From Lachnospiraceae bacterium (lineage in GTDB: Bacteria > Bacillota > Clostridia > Lachnospirales > Lachnospiraceae), in NCBI GenBank assembly GCA_015057365.1, contig SVEN01000004.1:1-64000 (forward strand): a stretch of DNA of 64,000 nt, in the 5' to 3' direction. This document shows positions 31,767 through 41,677 of the stretch, in pieces. Under the pieces are notes generated by a model. That model was given only the letters and a program-made list of their open reading frames with translations. It did no database searches and was not told where the DNA came from. Each line of letters starts with the position of its first letter. Positions within the stretch are counted from its first letter, which is position 1. Position numbers and translations under genes: made by a program.

Positions 31767-31798
31767 TTGATAGCTTACATAAAACAGAACAAGATAAC

Positions 31799-31838
31799 AA
31801 AAAGACGGTTCTCCACACAACGGAGAGCCGTCTTTCCT
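31799..31838 (+). terminator. Rho-independent terminator after lipoprotein gene
   Basis: aaagacggttctcc-acacaac-ggagagccgtcttt followed by T-rich tract. Confidence 0.8.
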
Positions 31839-31874
31839 TTTATCCTTTTCCCACCGCACACTTTTCTCCCATCT

Positions 31875-32240
31875 GCGCGGCGGCTCGGGCGTGGCGTAGT
31901 TCTTATGCTTCCTTTTTTCCCGTGTTACACAAAATATGCGACATTTCTTGTTCCGAATACCTCTTTGAACTTTACGCAGGATAGTAGACTTTCTTATTAC
32001 TTCGTTCATCTGTCAGCAATCCTCGGACAGGATGTCCGAGGAAGCCCGCCATAAGGCATGGATGCCGCATCAGGGCGGTTGCGTCACTTATCTGTCTACT
32101 CGGCGAAGTAATTAGAAAGACTTCTATCCGGAGTACGAGAAAAGAGGATTTGGAACAAGAACTGTCGCACTCTTGCACCACGTAAAAAGAAAGCATAAGA
32201 ACAGGGAAGCCGCGCATAAGAAAACCGCCGCACAATGTGC
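31875..32240. repeat. Long imperfect inverted repeat (~150 nt arms) with nested hairpins
   Basis: Left arm ...gttcttatgcttcc...tgcgacatttcttgttcc..ggatagtagactttcttattacttcg aligns to the reverse complement of the right arm gttcttatgctttc...tgcgacagttcttgttcc..ggatagaagtctttctaattacttcg; centre has cctcggacaggatgtccgagg. Confidence 0.75.
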
Positions 32241-32247
32241 GGCGGCC
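32224..32247 (-). terminator. Hairpin terminator of the downstream minus-strand phosphotransferase gene
   Basis: gccgccgcacattgtgcggcggttttc on minus strand. Confidence 0.7.
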
Positions 32248-32256
32248 CAAAAGAAC

Positions 32257-33009
32257 TTATTCGTAGTCTACCACATTTGCCCAGGACAGCAGTAACTGTC
32301 TCTCCTCCGGCTTACCCTTTACGGACTGGGAAGCCGCTACAATCGGAAGCCAGCGCTCAATGTACTGTCTTGCGGTATCGCTCATCTTACAGAACAACTC
32401 CATGTACTTCTTTGCACCTTCGGTGTCGCCCGCCAGCCAGAACAGTAAATAGGTTCTCGCCACATCCGCGGAAGCATTACCCTGGGTTGCATGGGCCCAG
32501 TCAATGATATACGCCTTGCCGTCCGTATCGGAAATAATAATATTGGACGGATTAAAGTCTCCGTGGCACACCTTCGTATGCTTCGGCATGCCTTCCAAGC
32601 GGGTGTGAAGCTCATAACGAGTGGTGGCATCCAGCTCTGCCTCGGAAATCTTACGATTCATCTTATCCTTCAGCTTATTTAAGCCCGGTGCACGCTTCTC
32701 ATGTACTTCCATCTGAAGCTCCACCAGCATCTTTAAGTACTCATCCTTCTTCTCCGGATTTTCCTGCATCAACTGTGCCAAGGTCTTGCCCTTAATATAC
32801 TCCGATACAATCGCCCACTTACCGTCAATCTTCGTCACTTCGTGAAGCTGCGGAATGGAAAGACCTGTTTCTTCTACTCTGGCATGGTTCAGCGCTTCGT
32901 TTAATACATCTGCCTTGGAATAATCCTCGTTAAACACCTTAATGACACGGTCGCCGTCCTGATATACGGTCTTTGCCGCTCTTACTGCAATGGTCTTATC
33001 CAGTTTCAT
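32257..33009 (-). CDS. Aminoglycoside-phosphotransferase/choline-kinase-fold kinase
   Basis: VCHGDFNPSNIIISDTDGKAYIIDWAHATQG Brenner-like motif. Confidence 0.82.
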   Translation of the reverse strand: MKLDKTIAVRAAKTVYQDGDRVIKVFNEDYSKADVLNEALNHARVEETGLSIPQLHEVTKIDGKWAIVSEYIKGKTLAQLMQENPEKKDEYLKMLVELQMEVHEKRAPGLNKLKDKMNRKISEAELDATTRYELHTRLEGMPKHTKVCHGDFNPSNIIISDTDGKAYIIDWAHATQGNASADVARTYLLFWLAGDTEGAKKYMELFCKMSDTARQYIERWLPIVAASQSVKGKPEERQLLLSWANVVDYE

Positions 33010-33024
33010 AGTCTTTGCCCTCCT

Positions 33025-35637
33025 TTACACGGTCTCGTGCTTGCCATAGTATGCATTTAGATACATCTGCTTAATCTCGCTCATGAGCGGATATCTCGGG
33101 TTTGCTCCGGTACACTGATCGTCAAATGCCTGCTCGGTCATCTCATCCAGTCTCGCCAGGAAATCCTTCTCATCCGGAACATACTCCTTAATGGTCTTCT
33201 TGATGCCTACCTTCTCCTTTAAGTCATCAATTGCCTTTATTAAATTCTTTAACTTCTCACTGTCATTCTTGCCCTTGATACCGAGATAATCAGCCACCTC
33301 CGCATAACGAGCCAGGGTGTGCGGATGGTCATACTGAGAGAACGTACCCATCTTCACCGGAGTCTCGCTGGCATTGAACAACAGCACCTCATTAATCATC
33401 AGCGCGTTTGCAACACCGTGTGCCAGATGATGGAATGCACCCAGCTTGTGCGCCATGGAGTGGCACACACCGAGGAATGCGTTTGCAAACGCCATGCCTG
33501 CAATGGTTGCCGCATTTGCCATCTTCTCTCTTGCCTCTACATCGTTACCGTTCTCGTATGCCTTCGGCAAATACTCAAAAATCACCTTCAGCGCCTTTAA
33601 TGCAAGACCGTCGGTATAATCCGTAGCCATCACGGAAGCGTATGCCTCCAATGCATGAGTTACCGCGTCAATACCGGAAGCAGCGGTTAAGCCCTTCGGT
33701 GCGGTCATGTGGAAATCGGTATCGATAATCGCCATATTCGGAAGCAGCTCGTAATCCGCCAGCGGATACTTTACGCCGGTCTGCTCATCGGTAATAACCG
33801 CGAACGGCGTCACCTCGGAGCCGGTACCTGCGGAGGTCGGAATCGCTACAAAATATGCCTTTTCGCCCATCTTCGGGAAGGTGTAAATTCTCTTACGGAT
33901 ATCCACAAAACGCATTGCCATATCCATAAAATCAGCTTCCGGATGCTCATAAAGAACCCACATAATCTTAGCTGCGTCCATAGCGGAACCGCCGCCCAGG
34001 GCAATAATGACATCCGGCTTAAATGCTGCCATCTGTGCAGCACCGGCCTTCGCGCAAGCTAACGTCGGATCCGGCTCTACCTGCCAGAATTCCGCATGAG
34101 AGATGCCCATCTCGTCAAGCTTATCGGTAATTGCCTTCGTATAACCGTTCTCATAAAGGAAGCTGTCGGTTACCACAAAGGCCTTCTTCTTGCCCATTAC
34201 GGTGCCTAGCTCGTCAAGAGCCACCGGAAGACAGCCCTTCTTCATGTAAATCTTTTCAGGTGCACGGAACCAAAGCATATTTTCCCTTCTTTCTGCAACG
34301 GTTTTAATATTAAGTAAATGCTTTACGCCTACGTTATCGGATACGGAATTTCCGCCCCAAGAGCCGCACCCCAAGGTAAGGGACGGAGCCAGCTTAAAGT
34401 TATATAAATCACCGATACCCCCCTGGGAAGACGGGGTATTCACAAGGATACGGCAGGTCTTCATACGCTCCGCAAACTCATGAAGCTTCTCGGTCTCGGT
34501 CTGTGCATTCAGGTAAATAGAGGAAGTATGACCGTAACCGCCGTCTGCGATTAAGTGCTCTGCCTTCTCAAAAGCATCCTGAATATTCTTTGCCTTATAC
34601 ATAGCCAGTACCGGAGAAAGCTTCTCGTGTGCGAATTCCTCGGAAAGCTCTACGCTTTCTACCTCACCGATTAAAATCTTCGTGCCGGCCGGAACCGTAA
34701 CACCCGCAAGCTCTGCGATGGTGGTTGCCTTCTGGCCTACAATCTTTGCGTTTAACGCACCGTTGATGATGATGGTCTTACGAACCTTCTCAATCTCGTC
34801 ATCCTTTAAGAAATAGCAGCCGCGTCTCGCGAACTCTTCCTTTACTGCCTTATATACCTTATCCAGAACAATCACAGACTGCTCGGATGCACAAATCATA
34901 CCGTTATCGAAGGTCTTGGAATGAATAATGGAATTCACCGCCAAAAGCACATCCGCCGTATCATCAATGATTGCCGGAGTATTACCCGCACCCACACCGA
35001 GGGCCGGCTTACCGCTGGAATATGCGGACTTTACCATACCCGGACCACCGGTAGCAAGAATGATGTCACTTTCCTTCATAACTGTATTGGTCATCTCTAA
35101 GGACGGCACGTCAATCCATGCGATAATATCCTCCGGAGCACCTGCCGCAACCGCTGCCTCAAGCACAATCTTCGCTGCCTCGATGGTGGAATTCTTCGCA
35201 CGCGGGTGTGGGCTGATAATGATACCGTTTCTGGTCTTCAAACAAATGAGTGTCTTAAAAATTGCGGTAGAGGTCGGGTTCGTAGTCGGAATAACCGCCG
35301 CCACCAAACCGATGGACTCTGCCACCTTCTTAATACCGTAGGCCTTGTCTTCTTCAATGATACCACAGGTCTTGGTATCTCTGTACTTGTTGTAAATGTA
35401 CTCTGCCGCATAGTGGTTCTTAATTACCTTATCCTCCACCACGCCCATGCCGGTCTCTTCCACCGCCATCTTCGCAAGAGGGATTCTTGCCTTATCCGCA
35501 GCCGTTGCCGCAGCAAGGAAAATCTTATCTACCTGCTCCTGCGTATACTCCGCAAACTTCTTCTGCGCTGCCTTTACTCTGGCAATCGCCGCTTCCAGCG
35601 CCTTTACGCTGTCTACCACTTCATAGTTTTTCGTCAT
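33025..35637 (-). CDS. adhE: Bifunctional acetaldehyde-CoA/alcohol dehydrogenase
   Basis: ALDH half (NPTSTAIFKTLICLKTRNGIIISPHPRAK, FDNGMICASEQSVIV) fused to Fe-ADH half (GGGSAMDAAK, FAVITDEQTGVKYPLADYELLP, HSMAHKLGAFHHLAHG); SD aggaggt before ATG 35637. Confidence 0.96.
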   Translation of the reverse strand: MTKNYEVVDSVKALEAAIARVKAAQKKFAEYTQEQVDKIFLAAATAADKARIPLAKMAVEETGMGVVEDKVIKNHYAAEYIYNKYRDTKTCGIIEEDKAYGIKKVAESIGLVAAVIPTTNPTSTAIFKTLICLKTRNGIIISPHPRAKNSTIEAAKIVLEAAVAAGAPEDIIAWIDVPSLEMTNTVMKESDIILATGGPGMVKSAYSSGKPALGVGAGNTPAIIDDTADVLLAVNSIIHSKTFDNGMICASEQSVIVLDKVYKAVKEEFARRGCYFLKDDEIEKVRKTIIINGALNAKIVGQKATTIAELAGVTVPAGTKILIGEVESVELSEEFAHEKLSPVLAMYKAKNIQDAFEKAEHLIADGGYGHTSSIYLNAQTETEKLHEFAERMKTCRILVNTPSSQGGIGDLYNFKLAPSLTLGCGSWGGNSVSDNVGVKHLLNIKTVAERRENMLWFRAPEKIYMKKGCLPVALDELGTVMGKKKAFVVTDSFLYENGYTKAITDKLDEMGISHAEFWQVEPDPTLACAKAGAAQMAAFKPDVIIALGGGSAMDAAKIMWVLYEHPEADFMDMAMRFVDIRKRIYTFPKMGEKAYFVAIPTSAGTGSEVTPFAVITDEQTGVKYPLADYELLPNMAIIDTDFHMTAPKGLTAASGIDAVTHALEAYASVMATDYTDGLALKALKVIFEYLPKAYENGNDVEAREKMANAATIAGMAFANAFLGVCHSMAHKLGAFHHLAHGVANALMINEVLLFNASETPVKMGTFSQYDHPHTLARYAEVADYLGIKGKNDSEKLKNLIKAIDDLKEKVGIKKTIKEYVPDEKDFLARLDEMTEQAFDDQCTGANPRYPLMSEIKQMYLNAYYGKHETV

Positions 35638-35719
35638 CCTACACGACCTCCTATTCGGCACACCTCTTTTTACAGAAACATCATATTTTACTCTTTTATA
35701 TTACGTTATTCGCTTCTGT

Positions 35720-35756
35720 CTGTTAAAAATTTAACACACTTTTTTTCGAATGTCAA
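35720..35756 (-). promoter_or_regulatory. adhE promoter overlapping a Rex-type operator
   Basis: Minus strand TTGACA (35756-35751), 17 nt, TAAATT (35733-35728), with TGTTAA-N4-TTAACA at 35721-35736 covering the -10. Confidence 0.7.
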
Positions 35757-35846
35757 TACTTTACTTCTACTTTTTTCCCAATTTTTGTTTTTTCTCTATA
35801 TTTCACAATCCCACACCCCTCTGTTTCTCTTCCCTTGTATAAATTT

Positions 35847-35882
35847 ACGGCGGACACAAAAACTTCCGTTCGCATCCGCCGC
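35847..35882 (-). terminator. Hairpin downstream of GH43
   Basis: cggcgga...tccgccg on minus strand. Confidence 0.5.
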
Positions 35883-35900
35883 ACTGTATTCCTATCTCTT

Positions 35901-37430
35901 TTATTCCGCTGTATAGTCTATGCCGCTAAAGAACGCCGTGTTACTGCTTTCCTTGCCGTTTGCGGTTGTAAACATACCGATGGTACAACCTACAAATCCC
36001 CCTGCGGACTCGGTACTTAAAAATTTCGTGGAAAGGCCGCTTGCCAATACCTTTTCTCCTGCTCCCGCATCATAAGAAAGGGTCGCTGTCTGTCCCTTTT
36101 GGGAAATGGTAAAGCTCACCTTATCTGCCGTCAGCTCCTCTGCCGCAACAAGTTCAATGCCGCCCTTTACGCTGTTCTTTGCCACGCGCACCTGATTCTT
36201 TCCGTCAAACTTACCGTAAACCACTGCCAGAAACGCCTGCTCACTCTGGAACAGTGCAAGACCTGCCGCCTCTCCGTCCGCTTTCGGAGTAAAGTCTACC
36301 GTAGTCTTTGCGGTAAAGTAATAGGAGGTCTGACGAAGTCCCAAGAAAGCCGCCGGTTCCTTTTCCGCCAACGTATACGGTAACAGTTTTAAGCGATAGC
36401 CGTCGCCCTCGCCCTTTGCCATACCATCCACCGGATTCCGAAGCTTTACCATAGTAAACGGAATACCGTCTGCATCCTTACCACTGGTAATGAGCTCACC
36501 CTCGGTTTCCTTGAGCGGAACGGTTACCGTATCCTCTAAGATGCCGATGCCTGCATTAAATACCGGCCAACCGTCTTCCCAGGTTACCTTAGCAAGGAAG
36601 GTCTCACGTCCCATGTTGGTGTGCCATTCACACGGTCTGGAAGCAAGCATTACCGCATACCAGTTGCCTTCCGTATCCTCAATCAGATCCGCATGGCCCA
36701 CGTAACGAATCGGATAATCCTTTCCGAGATGGCGATGGGTAAATACCGGATTCATGAGATTATTCTCGTACGGGCCCCAAAGCTCCTTACTTCTTGCCAC
36801 ACAAACCGCATGTGCCGGACCGGTACCACCCTCCGCGTGGAGAATATAGTAATAACCGTCCTTCTTATAAAGATGCGGTCCCTCCGGCCACTCTGCCTTA
36901 CGCATGGCGCCGTTCCAAACCATCTTATAGTCGCCCACCAGACACCAGTTCGTGAGATCCACTTCCTGAATGTAGATGTACCAATCACCGTTATGGCCTA
37001 CGCCCTCTGGGTTCGGTCTGGTACCGATGTAATAGCACTTTCCGTCATCATCAAAGAACAAGCTCGGGTCGATACCGTCAGCACCTGCCAGGTAATGCGG
37101 CTCGGACCACGGACCTGCCGGGTCGGTCGCGGTTACCACAAAGTTGCCGCCGTAGCTTACATTGGTGGTAATCATATAAAAGGTCCCCTCATGATAACGG
37201 ATGGTCGGTGCAAAAATACCGCGGGACATCCCTTCATGACCTAACGGAAGCTGAGATGCTCTGTCCAGTACATTACCAATCTGATGCCAATGCTTTAAAT
37301 CCGTGCTCTCAAAAATCGGAACCCCCGGGAAATAACAAAAGCTGGAATTTACAAGATAAAACTTCCCGTTTACCGCACAAGCGGACGGGTCCGGATAAAA
37401 GCCCGGTAAAATCGGATTCTTAATTTCCAT
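35901..37430 (-). CDS. GH43 beta-xylosidase/arabinofuranosidase
   Basis: NPILPGFYPDPSACAVNGKFYLVNSSFCYFPGVPIFESTDLKHWHQIGNVL; GADGIDPSLFFDDDGKCYYIGT; EGPHLYKKDGYYYIL; C-terminal beta-sandwich. Confidence 0.95.
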   Translation of the reverse strand: MEIKNPILPGFYPDPSACAVNGKFYLVNSSFCYFPGVPIFESTDLKHWHQIGNVLDRASQLPLGHEGMSRGIFAPTIRYHEGTFYMITTNVSYGGNFVVTATDPAGPWSEPHYLAGADGIDPSLFFDDDGKCYYIGTRPNPEGVGHNGDWYIYIQEVDLTNWCLVGDYKMVWNGAMRKAEWPEGPHLYKKDGYYYILHAEGGTGPAHAVCVARSKELWGPYENNLMNPVFTHRHLGKDYPIRYVGHADLIEDTEGNWYAVMLASRPCEWHTNMGRETFLAKVTWEDGWPVFNAGIGILEDTVTVPLKETEGELITSGKDADGIPFTMVKLRNPVDGMAKGEGDGYRLKLLPYTLAEKEPAAFLGLRQTSYYFTAKTTVDFTPKADGEAAGLALFQSEQAFLAVVYGKFDGKNQVRVAKNSVKGGIELVAAEELTADKVSFTISQKGQTATLSYDAGAGEKVLASGLSTKFLSTESAGGFVGCTIGMFTTANGKESSNTAFFSGIDYTAE

Positions 37431-37547
37431 AATATTCTTCTCCTTGTATTATTTTTTTAACATCAATTTTTCATAGTTTCTTCGCACTTTCCAGTGTACC
37501 ATATCCGGTAAGGTGTGGCAATATAATTTTGTTCACACCAAAATAAA

Positions 37548-37587
37548 AGAGAATCAAAATGTAATATATCTCACATTTTGATTCTCT
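37548..37587. terminator. Hairpin with 15-bp perfect arms
   Basis: agagaatcaaaatgt-aatatatctc-acattttgattctct. Confidence 0.75.
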
Positions 37588-37642
37588 TTCTGCAGTTACC
37601 TTCAATAAAACCATTCACAATGCCACACCTAAACATTACTTC

Positions 37643-38185
37643 TTAATTTCCTTTTTCATACAAGTAATATCCTTCTATCTTCGGAAACTTAACAGCAACC
37701 GTATCGTTACTGTTTTTTCCTACAACCTCAAAAACCTTCACCTCCGTTTCATGCAGTATCTCTATGTCAATGTAAAACAATATCCCAACACGTTTATATT
37801 CCTTCCCCTTTGCACAAAACATCCCCAATAATTCCCCAACATCTTCTTCTACACACACGTTTCCGCTCGAAACGAAATAACCATTCTGCCCAACCACTCT
37901 CGCATACCGTTCATTTATCAACAGTTTGTCCCAATCCTGTATCCTATTTTGATAATCATCTATCGGTTGAAATATCCACCCCCGACTTACAACCCTATAT
38001 TCCGATTGAAATTGCTGATATATAAATTTATTACAAACCAGCATCAGCACCAATACCGCAGCCAGTCCAAGTATAGATTTATATACTCCCTTTCTTCTCT
38101 TTGTCTTTTCTGTATATGTGAGTGTCTCCTTTACAAAGGAATCCTCCACAGTATTCAACGCGCAAAACAAATCCATTCCGCTCAT
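37643..38185 (-). CDS. Small single-TM protein translationally coupled to ECF sigma factor (candidate anti-sigma factor)
   Basis: ATGA overlap with sigma stop; MSGMDLFCALNTVEDSFVKETLTYTEKTKRRKGVYKSILGLAAVLVLMLVCNKF. Confidence 0.55.
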   Translation of the reverse strand: MSGMDLFCALNTVEDSFVKETLTYTEKTKRRKGVYKSILGLAAVLVLMLVCNKFIYQQFQSEYRVVSRGWIFQPIDDYQNRIQDWDKLLINERYARVVGQNGYFVSSGNVCVEEDVGELLGMFCAKGKEYKRVGILFYIDIEILHETEVKVFEVVGKNSNDTVAVKFPKIEGYYLYEKGN

Positions 38186-38772
38186 TCCACAATTACCTTC
38201 CCTTCCAAATGTAGCTTTAACTTTTTTCGCATCAAATAAAGATGATTCGTGATATATTTCTCTTTCTTCCCTGTTTGCCTCGCAATTTCTTGTACCGAAT
38301 ATGCCATCCAATACCTTTGCATAAATAAAATTCTCTGTTCTTGAGGCAACGTCGACAAAAAGGAATTGATATAGTCTCTCAAGCAATCTGCGTCCGGCTG
38401 TTCTCCTCTTCTCTCATCCGGAATACATTCCTCCAGTTCTTCATACGGTAGCAAAACAACGTTTCCCCCTCTTTTTTGAGCTTTCTTTTTCCGCAATCTG
38501 CTAATAGAAATATTTCTGGTTATTTTTGCAAGATAAGTCTTCAAGCATACCGGGCGCGATGGCGGTATACTTTTCCAAGCATGCAAATAAGTATCACTCT
38601 CACACTCTTCCGCATCCCGAGAATCTTGTAACACATTTTTTGCCAGCATATACAGAAATCTTCCGTATTTTTTCTTTGTCTCATCAATCGCTGCTTCTGA
38701 CCGTTCCCAAAATAATGCAATAATATTTTCATCATTCATACCGCTTTGACCATCCCCTTCTCCAAGGCTCAT
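38182..38772 (-). CDS. Sigma-70 family RNA polymerase sigma factor (ECF-like)
   Basis: DAEECESDTYLHAWKSIPPSRPVCLKTYLAKITRNISISRLRKKKAQKR; region 4 LPQEQRILFMQRYWMAYSVQEIARQTGKKEKYITNHLYLMRKKLKLHL. Confidence 0.9.
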   Translation of the reverse strand: MSLGEGDGQSGMNDENIIALFWERSEAAIDETKKKYGRFLYMLAKNVLQDSRDAEECESDTYLHAWKSIPPSRPVCLKTYLAKITRNISISRLRKKKAQKRGGNVVLLPYEELEECIPDERRGEQPDADCLRDYINSFLSTLPQEQRILFMQRYWMAYSVQEIARQTGKKEKYITNHLYLMRKKLKLHLEGKVIVE

Positions 38773-38925
38773 CCTCTCCCCTCCTAGTATATCCCTCTAT
38801 TAACTTAGACGCAAATCAAAAACCAATATCTAACTTTTCCACATATTTTATCATTTTCTACATGCATACAGCCATACAAAACGGGTGCCGTGCATATCGC
38901 CGCACCGGCACCCGTCTCTCATCTC

Positions 38926-40518
38926 CTAACGAAATATTAACTTTTCCTCAAACTCCGGATCCGCATTCTGCGGCAACGCATACAGACTGGTGGTCAAATC
39001 GGAAAGGTCCGACTTCGGCTCCTTGCCGTATAAATGATAATCCGCAAAATCCAGCAGATACACCAAATCAGAATCCGTCACCATATGTCCGGACGGATGT
39101 AAGCATACCGCCAAGTGGTCTCCGATTCCCATGTAGTCAAACAAATCCTTGGAAGCCAGATAATTCATCCACATAGCCGGAGCGTTTACCCAGTCCTCGT
39201 CGCAGTAGGAGCCGGAAATAAACAGGTAACGGTCGCCTCTTCCGCAAAGGGCGGATAGCATATACTGCTCAAGCGGAAGCACCGTCTCATCTTTGAACAC
39301 CTGGAAATTGTCGTTGAACCAGTGCCCTTCGCTGGAACTGCGAAGACTTCCGATGGGCTCGTTCTGTCCGAATTTATAAGCACTGCCGCGATCAATGGCG
39401 GTGTAATCATACTCCGTTCCTTCGGATACATAACGATACAATGCAATACCGCCGGCTCCCGAGCAGGACGGCGCCGTAATCTTAATACGCGGTTCCAGTG
39501 CTCCCGCCACCGCGGTAGCCTTACCGAACCGGGATACGCCGGTCATCAAAAAGTCCGTGGTGGTCAGACCAAGCTCTTCCGCGGCACCGTTCTCCAGCGC
39601 ATCAATGGCCTTGGAAACACTCCAGCCCCAAGCCGCCAGCACGCCGGTCTGCTCTTCCCAGGTATCTCCGTACGGATACAAGTCGTAAAATACACCGGTC
39701 CGGGACGAATTATCCGCCGCAATCTCCATCGGATTAATGGAGAGCACCGCATAGCCCCGCTCGTTGGCGTAGTCCGTCTTCATCAGACCGAAAATCGAAA
39801 ACAGCACCGGTGCTTTTTCGTAAACCTTGTTCGTCGGCAATGCCAGAGTCACCTTATAGGAAGCAGACTTCTCACCGTTATTTACCGTCACCGTCATCTC
39901 ATTGTCTTGTACTGCGTAGGTCACCGTTTCCTTTGTCGCATCCGGCATCGGGCCGTACATATAGTACTCATACATGTGCTTCATCTCTTCCAGACGCTCA
40001 TCAAACTCCTCCGGGCTTGTTACCGGACGTCCGTCCAAAAAGGTATACGGATCCGGCATCTCAATTGCCTCCGTAAACTTAGACGGGTCCGGAAGACCGT
40101 ACTTATTCACCAAATTGGCAATAGTCTCTCTCAATTCCTTTAACATATCGTTGTATTCCTGCTGGGAAACAAGTTCCGTCTCCCCCTTTGCCACCAACGC
40201 ATCCGCCTTATCAAAGGCCGCCTGCAACGTGTCACCGTTTTGATACTGACCAAGGTCCGTATACTGCTCCTTCATCAGCTTCATCTGCCCCAGTAACAAT
40301 TGCGGATTACCCGCTCCTGCCGGACGTTTTGTCGGCTTTGCAGTCATCTCCTCCTGTTCTTTATTCTCAGGCTCCGGCGTGGTCGCATCCTCTGCCGGTG
40401 TCTGTGTTACTTCTTCCTGAAGAGATGCCGTCGGTGTCACATCCGTAGCCTGTCCCGCACTACAGCCGGCCAGGCACAATACAACCGCCATCATCCCCAA
40501 TACCAGTTTCCTTCTCAT
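38926..40518 (-). CDS. CE15-like (glucuronoyl esterase-type) lipoprotein esterase
   Basis: Lipobox CLAGCS; LAAWGWSVSKAIDAL, TGVSRFGKATAVAGALEPRIKITAPSCSGAGGIALYR, EGHWFNDNF; neighbours GH67. Confidence 0.75.
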   Translation of the reverse strand: MRRKLVLGMMAVVLCLAGCSAGQATDVTPTASLQEEVTQTPAEDATTPEPENKEQEEMTAKPTKRPAGAGNPQLLLGQMKLMKEQYTDLGQYQNGDTLQAAFDKADALVAKGETELVSQQEYNDMLKELRETIANLVNKYGLPDPSKFTEAIEMPDPYTFLDGRPVTSPEEFDERLEEMKHMYEYYMYGPMPDATKETVTYAVQDNEMTVTVNNGEKSASYKVTLALPTNKVYEKAPVLFSIFGLMKTDYANERGYAVLSINPMEIAADNSSRTGVFYDLYPYGDTWEEQTGVLAAWGWSVSKAIDALENGAAEELGLTTTDFLMTGVSRFGKATAVAGALEPRIKITAPSCSGAGGIALYRYVSEGTEYDYTAIDRGSAYKFGQNEPIGSLRSSSEGHWFNDNFQVFKDETVLPLEQYMLSALCGRGDRYLFISGSYCDEDWVNAPAMWMNYLASKDLFDYMGIGDHLAVCLHPSGHMVTDSDLVYLLDFADYHLYGKEPKSDLSDLTTSLYALPQNADPEFEEKLIFR

Positions 40519-40588
40519 TCTGTGTTCCTTCTCATTTTCACTTTGTTACTTTTGCTTTTTCCGTCATGCATTTACTGCCCGGTATAGT

Positions 40589-41662
40589 TTACTTCGCAGA
40601 CTTTTTGATAGCCTCCCAAAGTCCTTCGATATACACTGCACCAAGCGCTCTGTCATACAAGCCGTAGCCCGGTCTTGCCTGCTCGCCCCAAATCATTCTT
40701 CCGTGGTCCGGACGGATAACACCGTTAAAGCCCATCTCCTGCAGAGCCTTTACGATTTCGTACATATCAAAGCTTCCCTCGGAGGACAGATGTGCACTTT
40801 CATGGAATTCCTCATCGGTCTCAAACTTTACATTACGCACATGGGCAAAATGAATACGCTCCGCGATCTTCGGGTTACGAATAATCTTCGGCAGGTCGTT
40901 CTTACGGCTGCTACCGAGAGAACCGGTACAAAATGTAAAACCGTGAAGCTTGCTCGGATGAAGCGCCGCAACCTTTAAGAGGGACTCCTCACTGGTTACA
41001 ATACGCGGCAGTCCGAAAATATCCCATGCCGGATCATCCGGATGCACCGCCATCTTGATGCCGTACTTTTCACAGGTCGGCATAATCTTCTCGATAAAGT
41101 AACCGTAATTTGCAAGAAGCTGCTCATGCGTCATGCCCTTATACTTCTCGAATAACGCCTTAATCTCATCCTTGCGGTTCGGCTCCCAGCCCGGCATTAC
41201 AAAGCCGCCGCTTTCCTTCTCAATCTTTTCAAACATGGCATCCGGGTCCATGCCTTCAATCATCTTGCCGTCGTAAGCGAGCACGGTAGAGCCGTCCGCC
41301 AGCGGCATCGCAAGATCCGTTCTGGTCCAGTCGAATACCGGCATGAAGTTATAACATACCAGCTTCACACCCGCCTTACCGACACTTTCCAGAGAAGTAA
41401 TATAATTCTCGATTAACTTGTCTCTGGTCGGTGCACCAAGCTTAATATCTTCGTGAATGTTGATACTCTCCACACCTGCAAGAGTCAGCCCTGCTGCCTC
41501 CACCTCGTTTTTTAGCTTCATAACTTCTTCATACGGCCACGGCTCGCCTGCCGGAATATCATGAAGCGCCGAAATCACACCGGTCACACCCGGAATCTGG
41601 CGAATCTGCTGCAGGGTTACACTGTCATTTTTACTGCCGTACCAACGTAAGGTCATTTCCAT
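40589..41662 (-). CDS. uxuA: Mannonate dehydratase
   Basis: MEMTLRWYGSKNDSVTLQQIRQIPGVTGVISALHDIPAGEPWP; KMAVHPDDPAWDIFGLPRI; VIRPDHGRMIWGE. Confidence 0.96.
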   Translation of the reverse strand: MEMTLRWYGSKNDSVTLQQIRQIPGVTGVISALHDIPAGEPWPYEEVMKLKNEVEAAGLTLAGVESINIHEDIKLGAPTRDKLIENYITSLESVGKAGVKLVCYNFMPVFDWTRTDLAMPLADGSTVLAYDGKMIEGMDPDAMFEKIEKESGGFVMPGWEPNRKDEIKALFEKYKGMTHEQLLANYGYFIEKIMPTCEKYGIKMAVHPDDPAWDIFGLPRIVTSEESLLKVAALHPSKLHGFTFCTGSLGSSRKNDLPKIIRNPKIAERIHFAHVRNVKFETDEEFHESAHLSSEGSFDMYEIVKALQEMGFNGVIRPDHGRMIWGEQARPGYGLYDRALGAVYIEGLWEAIKKSAK

Positions 41663-41677
41663 AGTCTTTTCCTCCTT

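Noticed and set aside
31584-32009. Minus-strand 141-aa ORF entering the long inverted repeat
   Set aside because: Overlaps the 3' end of the lipoprotein gene and the inverted repeat; translation looks random.
39322-40143. Plus-strand 273-aa ORF
   Set aside because: Antisense to the CE15-like gene; no recognisable motifs, basic low-complexity composition.
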